DNA from: Lepidurus packardi
Taxonomy: Eukaryota > Arthropoda > Branchiopoda > Notostraca > Triopsidae
Direction: 5' to 3'
Assembly: GCA_023053545.1 (NCBI GenBank)
Contig: JAKZAN010000002.1
Location: 10,040,790-10,104,789, forward strand
Length of the DNA stretch: 64,000 nucleotides
The notes under the pieces are model-generated. The model did not search any database, was not told where the DNA came from, and saw only the letters and a list, made by a program, of their open reading frames with translations. Positions 38,808 to 51,283 of this stretch are shown here, piece by piece. Every line of letters begins with the position of its first letter. Position 1 is the first letter of the stretch. Both the position numbers and the translations under genes were made by a program.

Positions 38808-40405
38808 TTAGAACCATCCCCTTCCAACCAGCTCCAGGAGCAGATCAGAATACCCATCGCGGCATGTACGATTTGCCAGAAGTTTCTCCGTGGTAATGGC
38901 GTTACTGAAATTATTTTGAGCTTCTTCAGAGATTTCGATCGAGTCAGTTAGGTTTTCATCATGCTCTTCATCAAAATCTTGCTTCCTACTTTCATTTCTT
39001 TGGATTTCAGTGCCAATATCTTCGCTAAGGAGAAGTGGGAGAGCAAAAATCGCCTTTGGCAAGGCTCTCCGAATTCGAGCTGCGAATTCATTCATGAAAC
39101 GAGATTCAGTGTACCCAGATGCTCCCAGGTCAAGCCCTAGTTGACACAGTAAAGAGCGAAGGTGTTCGAAATACACTAGTAAGAGTTCATTCCAATGATT
39201 ACGCCAAACCGAATTGCGTGTACTAGTCATGAAAAAGTAACCGATGTCTTTAGCTGGATGTCCCACAGCGGCAAGCTGCCAATCGACCATTGCTGCAACT
39301 GTTGGCAAACCAGATTGCTCGTCGTACTGGAACAACATATTGTTACTCCAGTAGTCGCCATGAATTAAGCAAGCTAAAATTCCAGCCTCCTCTTCCATTT
39401 CACGGGCATTGTGTTGCTCTGCGTTGTCGCCAAATATGGCTAACTTCTCGACAATAACTGGATAGCCCAGCTGCTCCATAGCTTCTCGTACTGATTGTAT
39501 ACACGACTTCAACAAAGCCAGTGCTGCGGGCGATATTTCTGGCGCGTCGGGCTTGGTGAAAATGTCTAAATAATTGAGGTTTTCGCGATGGTTCTTCGTT
39601 TTACGTAGCATCGTATTAGAGAGGGCATGGAAATAAGCTAGTGAACGCAGAGCACATTTGGCGTGATTTAAATCACAGCCTTGCTTTTTGTTTACCATAC
39701 GAAAACCTCGGATGCACAAATCTTCAGTGGCGAAGATGGTCTTACTAGTTGGCAATCCATTGTTGTTGAGACCCAAGTTAGCGTGGTGTAAATTTGGTAC
39801 CATCAAATAATCTGCAGGGTTTAACTCAATTTGGGTCAAGAGATTGCGCAAATAAGGGAATACATCGGAAAACATGATGATCTCGCGCTGATAGAGTTCA
39901 AATTTGCGTGCTAAATCCCGCAGTGCCGGTTTTTGCGGAAGTACCTATAAATAGTTAAATGAGTTCTAGAATTTTATTTGTAACAAGTTTTTACCTTAAC
40001 AAAGCAGTGATAGGTGATACCGTCCGCGGTTGCCTGAAGTCGAAAGACTTGGCTCATGAAGTTTTCGCAATCTAATACTGCTCGAGAAACATCTAAACGA
40101 ATCGTGCCTCCAAGCAGTACAGTTGATTTTGTTTTCTCAGGGTCTACTGAAGGAATTCTTGCTATCTTGGCCCACGAAATGCAGGGGTCCCTGACAATTG
40201 CTTCAAATTTGTCTTCCAAACCATATTCTTGTATAGTTTGCTTCCAAAACTCACTTTCAGTTAAAAGAGGATCCATCTGAGACAGCTTTATGCTTGTGTT
40301 GTAGCTGCGTCTCGACTGTGGCAAACAAAGAGGAAACCTAGATGTTCTTGGAACGCTCAACAGAATTACACTTACTTTGCTGGATAACAGTTCGTGACGA
40401 TTCAT
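38808..40405 (-). CDS. EcK/CHK-like kinase B, unit 2
   Basis: Same exon layout as the unit 1 copy at offset 6145 (exons 40376-40405, 39995-40315, 38808-39944). The encoded protein is identical to unit 1 as far as I can compare. Catalytic HGDYWSNN and DWQ motifs are present. If real rather than an assembly duplicate, it doubles the dose of the same enzyme. Confidence 0.87.
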
Positions 40406-40997
40406 TCGATCTCCCTCAATACTTTGCGAATCCCGTTTTGTAAATCCTTAATTATTTCAGCTAAAAGTCTGAAACATGTTTGTATCTCTAAAGATGACTC
40501 ACTTTTTGCTGTCCTTGCATGTGGGACCAAAAATGGAACAACACCAACATTATGCTGATATAAAAACCTGTCCAATTCTCTCAAAATTTGTTTAACATTT
40601 TACGATATTGCATTGTTCGATACATTGCATTATTCGTTAACTTCCTCGCTATTCTATTCATGCAACTGCACTTAGCTAAATGTTAATGTGAAACTTTACT
40701 ATTAATATATGCTTTTATTAGCAGACATAATAATAGACTTTGATATTCATATGAATTTAAAGTATTAATGCCATAAGAAGTTGACTATTATACATTTTTA
40801 AGAAGTAACCAGAGGCCGGTCACATTTTTAGTTAAGTTTTATATGTTTCATCGTTGAAGAATCGCAACTCAAGCCGACGTAACGCTACAAGTTCGGCCCT
40901 GGTCGGCTTTTACACATTCAGTCCGTACAACTCGGAACATCTACTGTATTCATTCGGTATTATACTCAATGGGCTATTCGTTTAGAATCTAGTCACT

Positions 40998-41380
40998 TGA
41001 ACCAACCCCTGCCCATTAATTCGAGCAATAGGTCCGTCACGTAATAAGTGATTTGATCAAATTTGTTCCGCCGATGCCGCATTGCCGTAGTTATTTCGCG
41101 CTTCCAGTGTGACTTGACTGGACTCCGGTAGGAGTGCGTTGTTTTCCTCGTGAAACTCACGTTTGTCGCCTTGACCTCTCTGGAGTTCTGACTCATCGTA
41201 GATGATAGGAAGTACTAAAAGGAATAGTGGCATTGCCTTCAGAATCTGGACTGCAAACTCATTTAGGAAATGTGTTTCCGTGTAGCCTAACTTCCCCAGG
41301 TCTACTCCTAATATATATATAGCAACCAAAATGATGTTTAAAATAGTCATGTAGAAGCTCGTTTCAACTTGTTCCAACAT
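40998..41380 (-). pseudogene. EcK-like kinase 3' fragment C', unit 2
   Basis: Identical counterpart of the unit 1 fragment at offset 6145, with the same frameshift. Confidence 0.8.
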
Positions 41381-41504
41381 ACGTATTGCTATACATGTAC
41401 TGTTAAAGCGTCTTTAGTTAGACTTGTTTTTGTTGAATGTTTTGTATACCGAACTCTTTTTCTAATTTGGCTTAGATGCGTATGATCGGGATTACAAGAC
41501 AGAA

Positions 41505-42112
41505 TTAAAGTAAACCGTCCTCGTAAGCTTCCAGAAGTAAATCAACAACTCGTTTACTGAGTACCGTATTACTGGCGAGTAAATTCGCTTTAGTTGGCTC
41601 TTTGAATGTATTTTGAGCCTCTTCAGTCAACTGACCTTCACCGTCGATGTAAGTCATATCTTGAGAACTACCAGTCGGTCTGCTCATACGTTCAGCCAAG
41701 TCTCGATCCAATATAAAAGGCAATATCATACATGCAATTATAATCAAACGTATAAGTCGTTGCTGGAATTCTTCACGGAACGTTTCCTCCGAGTATCCTT
41801 CTTGACTCAACAGTATTCCAAATTTTTCCAGCATAGTGCTGAGTTGCTCGAAGTATTCACCTACAAGGTGACCCATATGTGCTTTTCTGACTGCGGAAGC
41901 GGTGCTATTGGTCAGAATGTACTGGATATCATAGCTGGGATGTGCTACACGGGAGATTTGAAAGTCAAGCATTTTCGTATTGACCGGAAGTCCCTCTTCG
42001 TTATAAAGAAACAACATGTTGTTGACCCAGAAGTCTCCGTGTGTAACGCAAAATACGGTTTGTCCAGGAACAAATGGCTCTCGTTCCAAAACCGTTTCAA
42101 GATTAGGTATCC
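41505..42112 (-). pseudogene. 5'-truncated kinase C, unit 2
   Basis: Same as the unit 1 fragment at offset 6145. It is cut at GGTATCC and fused to the headless TMED10 copy of unit 3. Confidence 0.87.
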
Positions 42113-42120
42113 AAGGTACG

Positions 42121-42955
42121 CCAAGAAGACAAATTGAAGGGTAAATTCGCTTTTACAACCGATGACTATGACGTTTACGAAGTCTGTGTGGTTTCCAAGG
42201 TTCCTCCCAGTAAGTTATTTACTTATTTAATAAAACTAGACTTTGGATCAATTTCAAACAACTTTGTCTTTATTTTATAGCCGTTTGAGGAATTAACCAG
42301 GAGGTATCTCTGGTTGTGAAACATGGCTTGGAAGCGAAAAACTATGAATCTGTGAGTATTCTTTTTTTATTTTTGGCAATATTTTCCCCAAGTACTTAAA
42401 TACTACAATACTTGACACTCCCAAAACCTATTTCTCTACGTGCGTTTTTGGGTTTCTTCCAATTCGGGTGGACGGGATTATATAGGCGGTAATTATCTTA
42501 AGTTTGGCGTTCTTGTATTGTCTGGTTTGATCCCTCCACTTTTAACCAGTCCCCGTTGGTTAGCTAAAATCGTGTATTCTGTAAAGTACAATCCGTGGAT
42601 ATACTGAAAATGTGTGTTATAATTTTGTGCGTTTTTTTTTAGTTGGGTGAAGCAGCCAAATTGAAGCCTTTGGAAGTGGAGTTGAAAAAGTTGGAAGATC
42701 TGTCGGAGAACATCGTCCAAGACTTTGCTTATATGCGTCAGCGAGAAGAGGAGATGAGAGATACCAACGGCAATAAGCAAACTTCCGTTTATTGTAACTT
42801 AGTAAAGCAATCTTTTGTTATCATTTGCTTTAGAATCCACCAATTCTCGAGTTTTGTACTTCAGTATATTCAGCATGTGCTGCTTACTTGGTCTTGCGAC
42901 TTGGCAGGTTCTCTATCTTCGCCGGTTCTTCAAAGCCAAAAAACTCATCGAATAA
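42121..42955 (+). pseudogene. TMED10 pseudogene, unit 3
   Basis: Same missing 5' end, same TGA (42286-42288) and same GC donor (42770-42771) as in unit 2, so the damage predates the last duplication step. Confidence 0.92.
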
Positions 42956-43479
42956 TCATTATACTTCGTGTTCCACAAGAATAGTCGTGTGCTGGACTAG
43001 TGGCACTTTTCTGCCAGAATGCGAGGTCGGGAGTGAATGATAGACAATTATTTCACTATTCTCTGCTACATTTTTTCACGGTGGTTTGGTGGTTTTGACG
43101 TGGAGGGTTGATTGACAAAAGAAATTAGTAAATTTACGCAGTTGAATCGGCACTTTACTCCGGAGAAGGCAGTGCTCTTAATGTAATAAATTCACGTCCT
43201 TGAATATTGTTGTGCACTTTGTTTAATATGCATGGAGTATTGCTAGATAGAGCGTCCGTTTATAACTTCAGTATTAAATTAGGCGTCAATTGCTGCTCTA
43301 TAGTTAAGGTCCTGGAGCCAACCTTCTCCCATGAGTTCCAAGAGATCCAAATATATACGAGTACCTCTCGTGTCACTTACGCTTGGATATAAGGTTCTTT
43401 AATGGTGACCGTGTTGCTGTAAACTTCCTGTACCTCCAAACTGATTTCGTGCAATTCGGGTATAGGTACTCGGATCGTC

Positions 43480-44598
43480 ATGATTCTCTGAAAATTCTGA
43501 TCGATGCAAGGATAAATTCTTTAAGAAAATGCGCCTCAGTGTAACCTGCAGTTTCCAAGTCAAGTCCTAATTTGCAAAACAAATCGCGAAGATGTTTGAA
43601 GTAGAACGGAGCAGCTCATTCCAGTGATCACACAAGTGATCTTGCTATACTAGTCGTGAAGAAAAAGGCCACGTCTCAAGCTGGGTGTGAATTATGCAAG
43701 CTAAAATCCCAATATCTTCTTCTGGCTCTCGGGCAATTTCGTGCGCAATATTATTTTCAATCAGTACTAGTTTTTTGGCAAGAATTGGGTAGCTCAATTG
43801 TTCCGCGGCATCTTTAGATGTTTGGATGGCCGACTCATACCAATATATGGCGGACATTTCTGGCGCTTCCTTACTTAACATTTCTAAATAACCCAAACTT
43901 TCGCATTTCGTCTTTGCTTTTCGTAGAAATGTAATGGACAGAGCGTGAAAGTAAGCTATTGAACGTAACGCAATTTTAGCGTGGTTCAAATCGCAACCTT
44001 GACTTTTATCTATCATACGGAATCCTTGGAGGCATAGGTCTTCCTATGCAAGAATCGTTTTACTCGTGGGTATCCCACTCTCGTCGAGGCCCATGTTGGC
44101 GTAGTAGAGTTGTGGTACCGGCAAATATTCCGAACTGTTTATGTCGGCTTCTTATCAGATGGCTGCGCATATCAAGAAATATGTGCGAGTACATCACAAA
44201 TTCTCGCTGATGGAACTCCATACTTTGAGCTACTTTTCGTGTAGCCGGATCTTGTGGAAGTACCTGTATGGGTTTTGTAGAGTTAGTGGAAACCTTTCCA
44301 TGCTACTAGTTTGTACCTTGACGAAGCATTGGTAGTCAGAGTCGGCCACCGTAGCGTGAAGGCGAAATACTTGACTCATGAAGTTTTCGCCGTCGGGTAT
44401 TGCTCGCCTAATTTCTACGCGAATTTTGTTGTCAAGTAACAAAGCTGGGTTGTTTTTATCTGGATCATTTGAGAACATTTTTGTAATTTTCGGCCATGAA
44501 GTGCACTGGTCGCTAAAGCTAGCTTCAAGTTTATCTGCCAATCCGAACTCTTATAGTATCTATTGCCAAATTTCACGTTCAGTTAACTGAGGCTCCAT
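43480..44598 (-). pseudogene. EcK-like kinase pseudogene A, unit 3
   Basis: Appears identical to the unit 2 copy over its whole length. Same stops, same missing catalytic block. Because all three copies share the damage, the gene was already dead before the array expanded. Confidence 0.88.
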
Positions 44599-44952
44599 TT
44601 CAGCCTTGTTTTTCTGCTTGTGTAACTATGTCTCCTGAACTTTTCCATGAATCTCCCATTGTTTGCCAAATTTGGAGTTCGTGCTGATAAATGTGATATT
44701 CCTATAAATGCTGGGTTCAGATTTACCTTTGTAGATTTTCAAGGTAACGCAAGTATAAACTTTATGATTTGATTAATTCAATCGGTCTACAACGTATTTT
44801 CTATGAGTAAATATTCTTACAGGCTGTCTTGTATTCAGTTCCTTACACTTACATAATAATTGTTGTTCTGTGTTCAGTGTATAGGAGTTTGTCCTAAATT
44901 AGCACTGTTGCTAACTATATAGTTTTGGATTACAAAGTTAATTGCTTAACTC

Positions 44953-46550
44953 TTAGAACCATCCCCTTCCAACCAGCTCCAGGAGCAGATCAGAATACCC
45001 ATCGCGGCATGTACGATTTGCCAGAAGTTTCTCCGTGGTAATGGCGTTACTGAAATTATTTTGAGCTTCTTCAGAGATTTCGATCGAGTCAGTTAGGTTT
45101 TCATCATGCTCTTCATCAAAATCTTGCTTCCTACTTTCATTTCTTTGGATTTCAGTTCCAATATCTTCGCTAAGGAGAAGTGAGAGAGCAAGAATCGCCT
45201 GTGGCAAGGCTCTCGGAATTCGAGCTGCGAATTCATTCATGAAACGAGATTCAGTGTACCCAGATGCTTCCAGGTCAAGCCCTAGTTGACACAGTAAAGA
45301 GCGAAGGTGTTCGAAATACACTAGTAAGAGTTCATTCCAATGATTACGCCAAATAGAATTGCGTGTACTAGTCATGAAAAAGTAACCGATGTCTCTAGCT
45401 GGATGTCCCACAGCGGCAATCTGCCAATCGACCATAGCTGCAACTGTTGGCAAACCAGATTGCTCGTCGTACTGGAACAACATATTGTTACTCCAGTAGT
45501 CGCCATGAATTAAGCAAGCTAAAATTCCAGCCTCCTCTTCCATTTCACGAGCATTGTGTTGCTCTGCGTTGTCGCCAAATATGGCTAACTTCTCGACAAT
45601 AACTGGATAGCCCAGCTGCTCTATAGCTTCTCGTACTGATTGTATACACGACTTGAACAAAGCCAGTGCTGCGGGCGAATTTTCTGGCGCGTCGGGCTTG
45701 GTGAAAAAGTCTAAATAATTGAGGTTTTCGCGATGGTTCTTCGTTTTACGTAGCATCGTATTAGAGAGGGCATGGAAATAAGCTAGTGAACGCAGAGCAC
45801 ATTTGGCGTGATTTAAATCACAGCCTTGCTTTTTGTTTACCATACGAAAACCTCGGATGCACAAATCTTCAGTGGCGAAGATGGTCTTACTAGTTGGCAA
45901 TCCATTGTTGTTGAGACCCAAGTTAGCGTGGTGTAAATTTGGTACCATCAAATAATCTGCAGGGTTTAACTCAATTTGGGTCAAGAGATTGCGCAAATAA
46001 GGGAATACATCGGAAAACATGATGATCTCGCGCTGATAGAGTTCACATTTGCGTGCTAAATCCCGCAGTGCCGGTTTTTGCGGAAGTACCTATAAATAGT
46101 TAAATGAGTTCTAGAATTTTATTTGTAACAAGTTTTTACCTTAACAAAGCAGTGATAGGTGATACCGCCCGCGGTTGCCTGAAGTCGAAAGACTTGGCTC
46201 ATGAAGTTTTCGCAATCTAATACTGCTCGAGAAACATTTAAACGAATCGTGCCTCCAAGCAAGACAGTTGATTTTGTTTTCTCAGGGTCTACTGAAGGAA
46301 TTCTTGCTATCTTGGCCCACGAAATGCAGGGGTCCCTGACAATTGCTTCAAATTTGTCTTCCAATCCATATTCTTCTATAGTTTGCTTCCAAAACTCACT
46401 TTCAGTTAAAAGAGGATCCATCTGAGACAGCTTTATGCTTGTGTTGTAGCTGCGTCTCGACTGTGGCAAACAAAGAGGAAACCTAGATGTTCTTGGAACG
46501 CTCAACAGAATTACACTTACTTTGCTGGATAACAGTTCGTGACGATTCAT
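44953..46550 (-). CDS. EcK/CHK-like kinase B variant, unit 3
   Basis: Exons 46521-46550, 46140-46460 and 44953-46089. Intact, with HGDYWSNN and a DWQI version of the second motif. Against units 1 and 2 it has 12 substitutions in the last exon (for example LDFFTK for LDIFTK, GHPARD for GHPAKD, and IPRALPQAILALS for IRRALPKAIFALP) and three in the preceding exon. Several are non-conservative near the C-terminal helices, so substrate range could have shifted. It is the most diverged B copy. Confidence 0.88.
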
Positions 46551-46848
46551 TCGATCTCCCTCAATACTTTGCGAATCCCGTTTTGTAAATCCTTAATTAT
46601 TTCAGCTAAAAGTCTGAAACATGTTTGTATCTCTAAAGATGACTCACTTTTTGCTGTCCTTGCATGTGGGACCAAAAATGGAACAACACCCACATTATGC
46701 TGATATAAAAACCTATTTAATTCTCTCAATATTTGTTTAACATTTTACGATATTGCATTGTTTGTTACATTGCATTGTTCGTTAACTTCCTCGTATTCTA
46801 TTCATGCAACTGCACTTAGCTAAATGTTAATGTGAAACTGCGAACTCA

Positions 46849-47222
46849 TTTAGGAAATGTGTTTCCGTGTAGCCTAACTTCCCCAGGTGTACTCCTAATA
46901 TATTGTAGCGAATGACCCTTTTGGAAACGTTGGTCTTGGTTAATTTGCACTTTTGGGAGTAAGTGGCGGATTCTTGGAGAAGGGCAAGGTCTGGTCAATG
47001 AAGGACCAACGTTGAAAGAAGCATGTTCGCTAAGAAAGGGGTCGCCAAGTGGTATAAAAAGAGAAGGAAATGTAAAGGAAAGGGAATCCAGTTCTGGACA
47101 GTGAAGGAAATACAGCGTTTGGAAAAGGCGAACCGCGACAATATATAGCAACTAAAATGATGTTTAAAATAGTCATGTAGAAGCTCGTTTCAACTCGTTC
47201 CAACATACGTATTGCTATACAT
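46849..47222 (-). pseudogene. Remnant of fragment C', unit 3, deleted and split by an insertion
   Basis: Only the stretch coding for FLNEF and the preceding residues survives, joined on the left to DNA that lies 557 bp away in units 1 and 2. It is interrupted by the 243-bp MITE-like element at 46901-47143. Confidence 0.75.
46901..47143. mobile_element. MITE-like insertion, about 243 bp
   Basis: Present only in unit 3; units 1 and 2 have a simple TA repeat at the same site. The ends form imperfect inverted repeats of about 28 bp: TATTGTAGCG at the left and CGCGACAATA at the right, and both contain TTTT followed a few bases later by AAACG when read inward. It has no coding capacity. The TA-repeat target hides the exact duplication. 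The ends can also be read as TG...CA, so a short solo LTR is an alternative; an internal TATAAAAAG would fit that. Confidence 0.65.
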
Positions 47223-47331
47223 GTACTGTTAAAGCGTCTTTTAGTTAGACTTGTTTTTGTTACATGTTTTGTATACCGAACTCTTTTTCTAATTTGGCTT
47301 AGATGCGTATGATCGGGATTACAAGACAGAA

Positions 47332-48769
47332 TTAAAGTAAACCGTCCTCGTAAGCTTCCACAAGTAAATCAACAACTCGTTTACTGAGTACCGTATTACT
47401 GGCGAGTAAATCCGCTTTAGTTGGCTCTTTGAATGAATTTTGAGCCTCTTCAGTCAACTGACCTTCACCGTCGATGTAACTCATATCTTGTGAACTACCA
47501 GTCGGTCTGCTCATACGTTCAGCCAAGTCTCGATCCAATATAAAAGGCAATATCATACATGCAATTATAATCAAACGTATAAGTCGTTGCTGGAATTCTT
47601 CACGGAACGTTTCCTCCGAGTATCCTTCTTGACTCAATAGTATTCCAAATTTTTCCAGCATGGTGCTGAGTTGCTCGAAGTATTCACCTACAAGGTGACC
47701 CATATGTGCTTTTCTGACTGCCGAAGCGGTGCTATTGGTCAGAATGTACTGGATATCATAGCTGGGATGTGCTACACGGGAGATTTGAAAGTCAAGCATT
47801 TTCGTATTGACCGGAAGTCCCTCTTCGTTATAAAGAAACAACATGTTGTTGACCCAGAAGTCTCCGTGTGTAACGCAAAATACGCTTTGTCCAGGAACAA
47901 ATGGCTCTCGTTCCAAAACCGTCTCAAGATTAGGTATCCGTTGCTCCAACCTGTCAGCCACTTCAGGGTGATCCATTATGCGAAGCAAATCCGTTAAATT
48001 TAGAAGGTGCGTTCGTAACGCCTCGTTGGCACCCTTTTCAATGGCCATGGTCTCTTGCAGAAAGTCAATCATCCCACTAGGGTCTGATTTCTCCAAACGC
48101 CGTATGTAGGCAATACTAGCAGCATGATAGTTGGCCAAACTTTTCAAAGCACAGCGCAGATGAGCCAGATCACAACCAACGTATTTGTCAGCCATTTTGT
48201 AGCCTTCCAATTGAAAATTTTCCAAAACTAGGATAAGCTTATTGTCCTCGTCTGAATAGTGGTAAAGTTCCGGCACTTGCAAGTATTGCTTGGGATCCAG
48301 TCCAGCCTCTTCGTAGAGATTTCGCAGGGCCGGAAATAATTCCTTGTATATTCGCATCTCGCGTTGGTGAACACCGCACGATAGTGCGATGTCCCGCATC
48401 AGTGGAGCGGTGGGCAAAACCTGTTAGAAGAGAGAACTCTTTGAAGTCGAGATACTCTTATGCTGTACATTATTTGGTACTATTAAATACGCGCTTATAA
48501 TATATATAAAAAAATACCTTCACAAACGCATCAAAAGTGTCGCTGTAGTTTGTGGCCTTGACGAAATACACTTCACTCATAAAGTTATCGCCTACGGAAG
48601 TTGCTTGTTTGACTTGCACAGAGATGTTTTCTAAATCAAGTGGTAGTTGTATAGTGCCAAAACCATTTTCTTCATCTTGTTTCACTACTTCAGCCAACTG
48701 GGAAGCTAAATCCGTGCGTTGGAACAATTGTTGCCAAAATGCTTTTTGAACAAGTAGTTCGTTTGCCAT
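47332..48769 (-). CDS. EcK/CHK-like small-molecule kinase C, complete
   Basis: Two exons, 48518-48769 and 47332-48420, join in phase 0 (AFVKV) to 446 residues, typical of the family. N-lobe GDNFMSEVYFVKA; catalytic THGDFWVNNMLF and LDFQISRVAHPSYDIQY. Only this copy has its start; the array breakpoint cut the other two copies. It is the parental gene for the truncated versions in units 1 and 2. Substrate unknown; its family suggests phosphorylation of a steroid or xenobiotic alcohol. Confidence 0.92.
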
Positions 48770-49302
48770 GACTATCTAGTTTGATCTGCTGAAACGGTAA
48801 ACAGTGTGTATGAGGCTCGCCAAACTCTTTCCTTATCTTATCGTCTTGCCTAGCTCAATAAAGACAGGTCATGCAAAAGCTCAACCACTCTGTTTACCAC
48901 TCTTGACTCGCAAAAGCCGTTCATACCGATACTCAATTATGCACTAAATTTATTCCCAATCACAGTAAAAAAAAATAACGCAAAAGGACACCAGTTCAGA
49001 TGTACACTATTCAATGCACGCTATACAAATTGACATCCAAAGGCGAAGTTTTATCAAGCAAGAATACAGCACGACACTTGAGAGTCTTCTCTTAAAAACC
49101 AAGACCGCGAAAGCAAATACAGTCGACTTGATGGCACCCAAGTATGGGAAAGGGTCTTGTAATGAGTGAAAGGGAGGAGCTCTTTTAATATACGACATTA
49201 TTTGAACAGTACCCAAGCCTTGACCTCAATACAATTTTCCCGTTTTTATGCAATAGAAAAGGACCAAATACCCAGAGTATACTAAATTGCTTTTTCGTAA
49301 CT
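48770..49302. other. Intergenic between kinases C and D
   Basis: About 530 bp with no recognised feature beyond the promoter expected for kinase C and the 3' flank of kinase D. Confidence 0.5.
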
Positions 49303-50765
49303 TTACAATACCCCTCGATTTACCATTTCTAGAATTAATTCTGAGACGCGTTGCCTCAAAATCGGGATTCTGTACAGGTTCTGCGCGGAATAAGCTACGG
49401 TAATCGTTTTGTCTCTTGATTTGGTGAATGCTTCTTCGTCAATCTCTGTAACAGATGGGGCTTCTACGATATCTCCATTAGGACTGGTTACAGTTTCCGC
49501 AAAACCTTGGTTCAAAACAAATGGTAAGACCAAGCAACCCGTAATGGTTCCTTTCAATAATCGTTTTTCGAAATCCACCCGAAAATCTGCTTCGCAATAA
49601 CCTTCCTCTGGTAATCGTATCTGTAACTTGCGTAGAGCCTCTTGTAGAGTAGAATAGTAGGTTTTAAGTATATAGTCGAGGTTTTCTTGTCGCAGCTTGA
49701 ATGTTGTGCTAACCAAGAGGAAATAGACGATATCCCAAGCCGGATGCCCTAATCGAGAAATTTGCCAATCCACTAGAGCAACTTGCTTAGGACGTCCGTC
49801 GGGGCCGTACTGAAAGAGCATGTTATTAACCCAAAAATCTCCGTGAATAATGCAGCCCAATGGTCCACAAGATTGGAATTCTTCATGCGCGAAAATTTGT
49901 GTGGCCTTGGGGATTAACTGTTGAATTTTTTGGGCTGCCTCTGAGTGGCCTAGATGCTGCATGAAGTCAACGTCGTTTCGCAAAATCTCAGGCAAAAGCT
50001 GGTCATCCATGATCTCGCCTTCCGCCAAGCGGTCAATGAAAGCTTGCTTAGATGAGCTTAATTGGCGGCGCGTGTAAGCAATGGAGACGGCATGAAAATG
50101 TGCTAAACTACATAGTGCCAGTATGACGTGGTCAAGGTCACAGCCCTTGATCTTATCTGCCATTCTATAGCCTTGAAGACGCATGTCTTGCAAGACTAAT
50201 ACAATATCAGATTTATCATTCTTGGTCGGATTAGTAAGCTGACAAAAATACAAGTCTGGGACTTGGACATATTCATTTGGATTGAGGTTGTTTTCTACGA
50301 GTAGCCTGCGTAACGCTGGGAATGTTTCGCTGTACATGTAATTCTCACGATTATGAACCCCCGATTTCGTAGCCACGTCTCTTAGGAATGTATTCACCGG
50401 AACTACCTATAAGGAGTAGAGAGTTTTTTATTTTTTTTTATTGGAACTGATAATATGATCAAGACTTTTACCTTTGCAAATGCATTATAAGTCTGTTGGT
50501 CTGGAGTAACAAGCTTAAGGTTGTATACAACACTCATATAATTGTCACCCACAGCTGAGGCTTTGGATACTTGCAAGCCGAGTTGCTGCTGACGCCATGG
50601 AATCTTCACTTGGACGAGCCCAGTTTCGGTATCACCTGAAGGAGCTTGTGTTTGGACGAAAGGGTCGTCCGCGGAAATAGTGCCTTCCACTATTGCGTAC
50701 AATTTCGAAGCTAGAGAAGCTTCTTGGAACAAATATTTCCATAACTTAGTGCACAGATCAGTCAT
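49303..50765 (-). CDS. EcK/CHK-like small-molecule kinase D
   Basis: Exons 50472-50765 and 49303-50406 join in phase 0 (NAFAK then VVPVNTFLRD) to 465 residues. The start is the ATG at 50765 (MTDLCTKLWKYLF). Motifs: VGDNYMSVVYNLK, IIHGDFWVNNMLF and LVDWQISRLGHPAWDIVYFL, all intact. It lies outside the array, is clearly diverged from B and C, and is single-copy here. Its N-terminal part has an extra Gly/Asp/Thr-rich insertion (QAPSGDTETG). Confidence 0.92.
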
Positions 50766-51283
50766 ACTCACTTCTTAGGAACGGTTAAGTGACTAACCTA
50801 GACTGCTTTTGTGTTTCAAATGATAAGAAATACGTCTTGCTTGAGATAGTGCATTGACAGTGCGGGTTATTTTTGGCATGTAATCACGCTACTTTCCGAT
50901 TAAACCCGACTCTCCCCTCAAGACGAATTGACGTTTGAAGTTGAGCCATAAAATAAAGATCCATACAAGTTTTCCTTGTAACTTATTCGTGGACACGCCT
51001 GTTAAAAGTCGAGTTTGGAGAAGGGGGAGCCAAAACAATTGCTCAAATTAAAAGATGCTGAATCAGCGCACATAATGACTGGCTGGTAATTATTCCATTG
51101 TGCAGTCGTAGTGATCGTGACTTCTTTGAATTTAGCTTCGCCTTCTGAAAACATCAAGGAGCATTCCAGAAGAGCAAAGTACACAGTAAAGTGATTTTAT
51201 GGTATGGAACCAGCAAAACTTTGGAACAGAATTCAGGGCCTCTTTGTATTAAGGCACATGTGCAGATTTTGCACAACAAAGAA
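50766..51283. other. Intergenic, kinase D promoter side and LPMO 3' flank
   Basis: No gene recognised. Open frames here are short and featureless. Confidence 0.5.

Larger units (their letters stand above)
35976..42120. repeat. Tandem array unit 2 (6145 bp), hybrid unit
   Basis: Opens with CCAAGAAGACAAATTGAAG from the middle of TMED10 exon 2 and closes with the same GGTATCC plus AAGGTACG junction as unit 1. Its left 2.6 kb matches unit 3 at offset 6145, including the TMED10 disabling changes. Its right part matches unit 1 and lacks the unit 3 differences. The switch lies between about 37448 and 38650. Confidence 0.93.
42121..47939. repeat. Tandem array unit 3 (about 5.8 kb)
   Basis: Matches unit 2 to about 44790, then diverges: 15 amino-acid changes in kinase B, a deletion matching unit 1 bases 34551-35107 (557 bp), a 243-bp insertion and scattered substitutions. 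At its right edge, after GGTATCC, sequence continues into the complete kinase C gene rather than jumping back to TMED10, so this is the ancestral right end of the array. Confidence 0.92.

Noticed and set aside
29839..47939. CRISPR-like or satellite array
   Set aside because: The repeats are 6-kb gene-bearing units, only three in number, in a eukaryotic genome; a segmental tandem duplication explains them.
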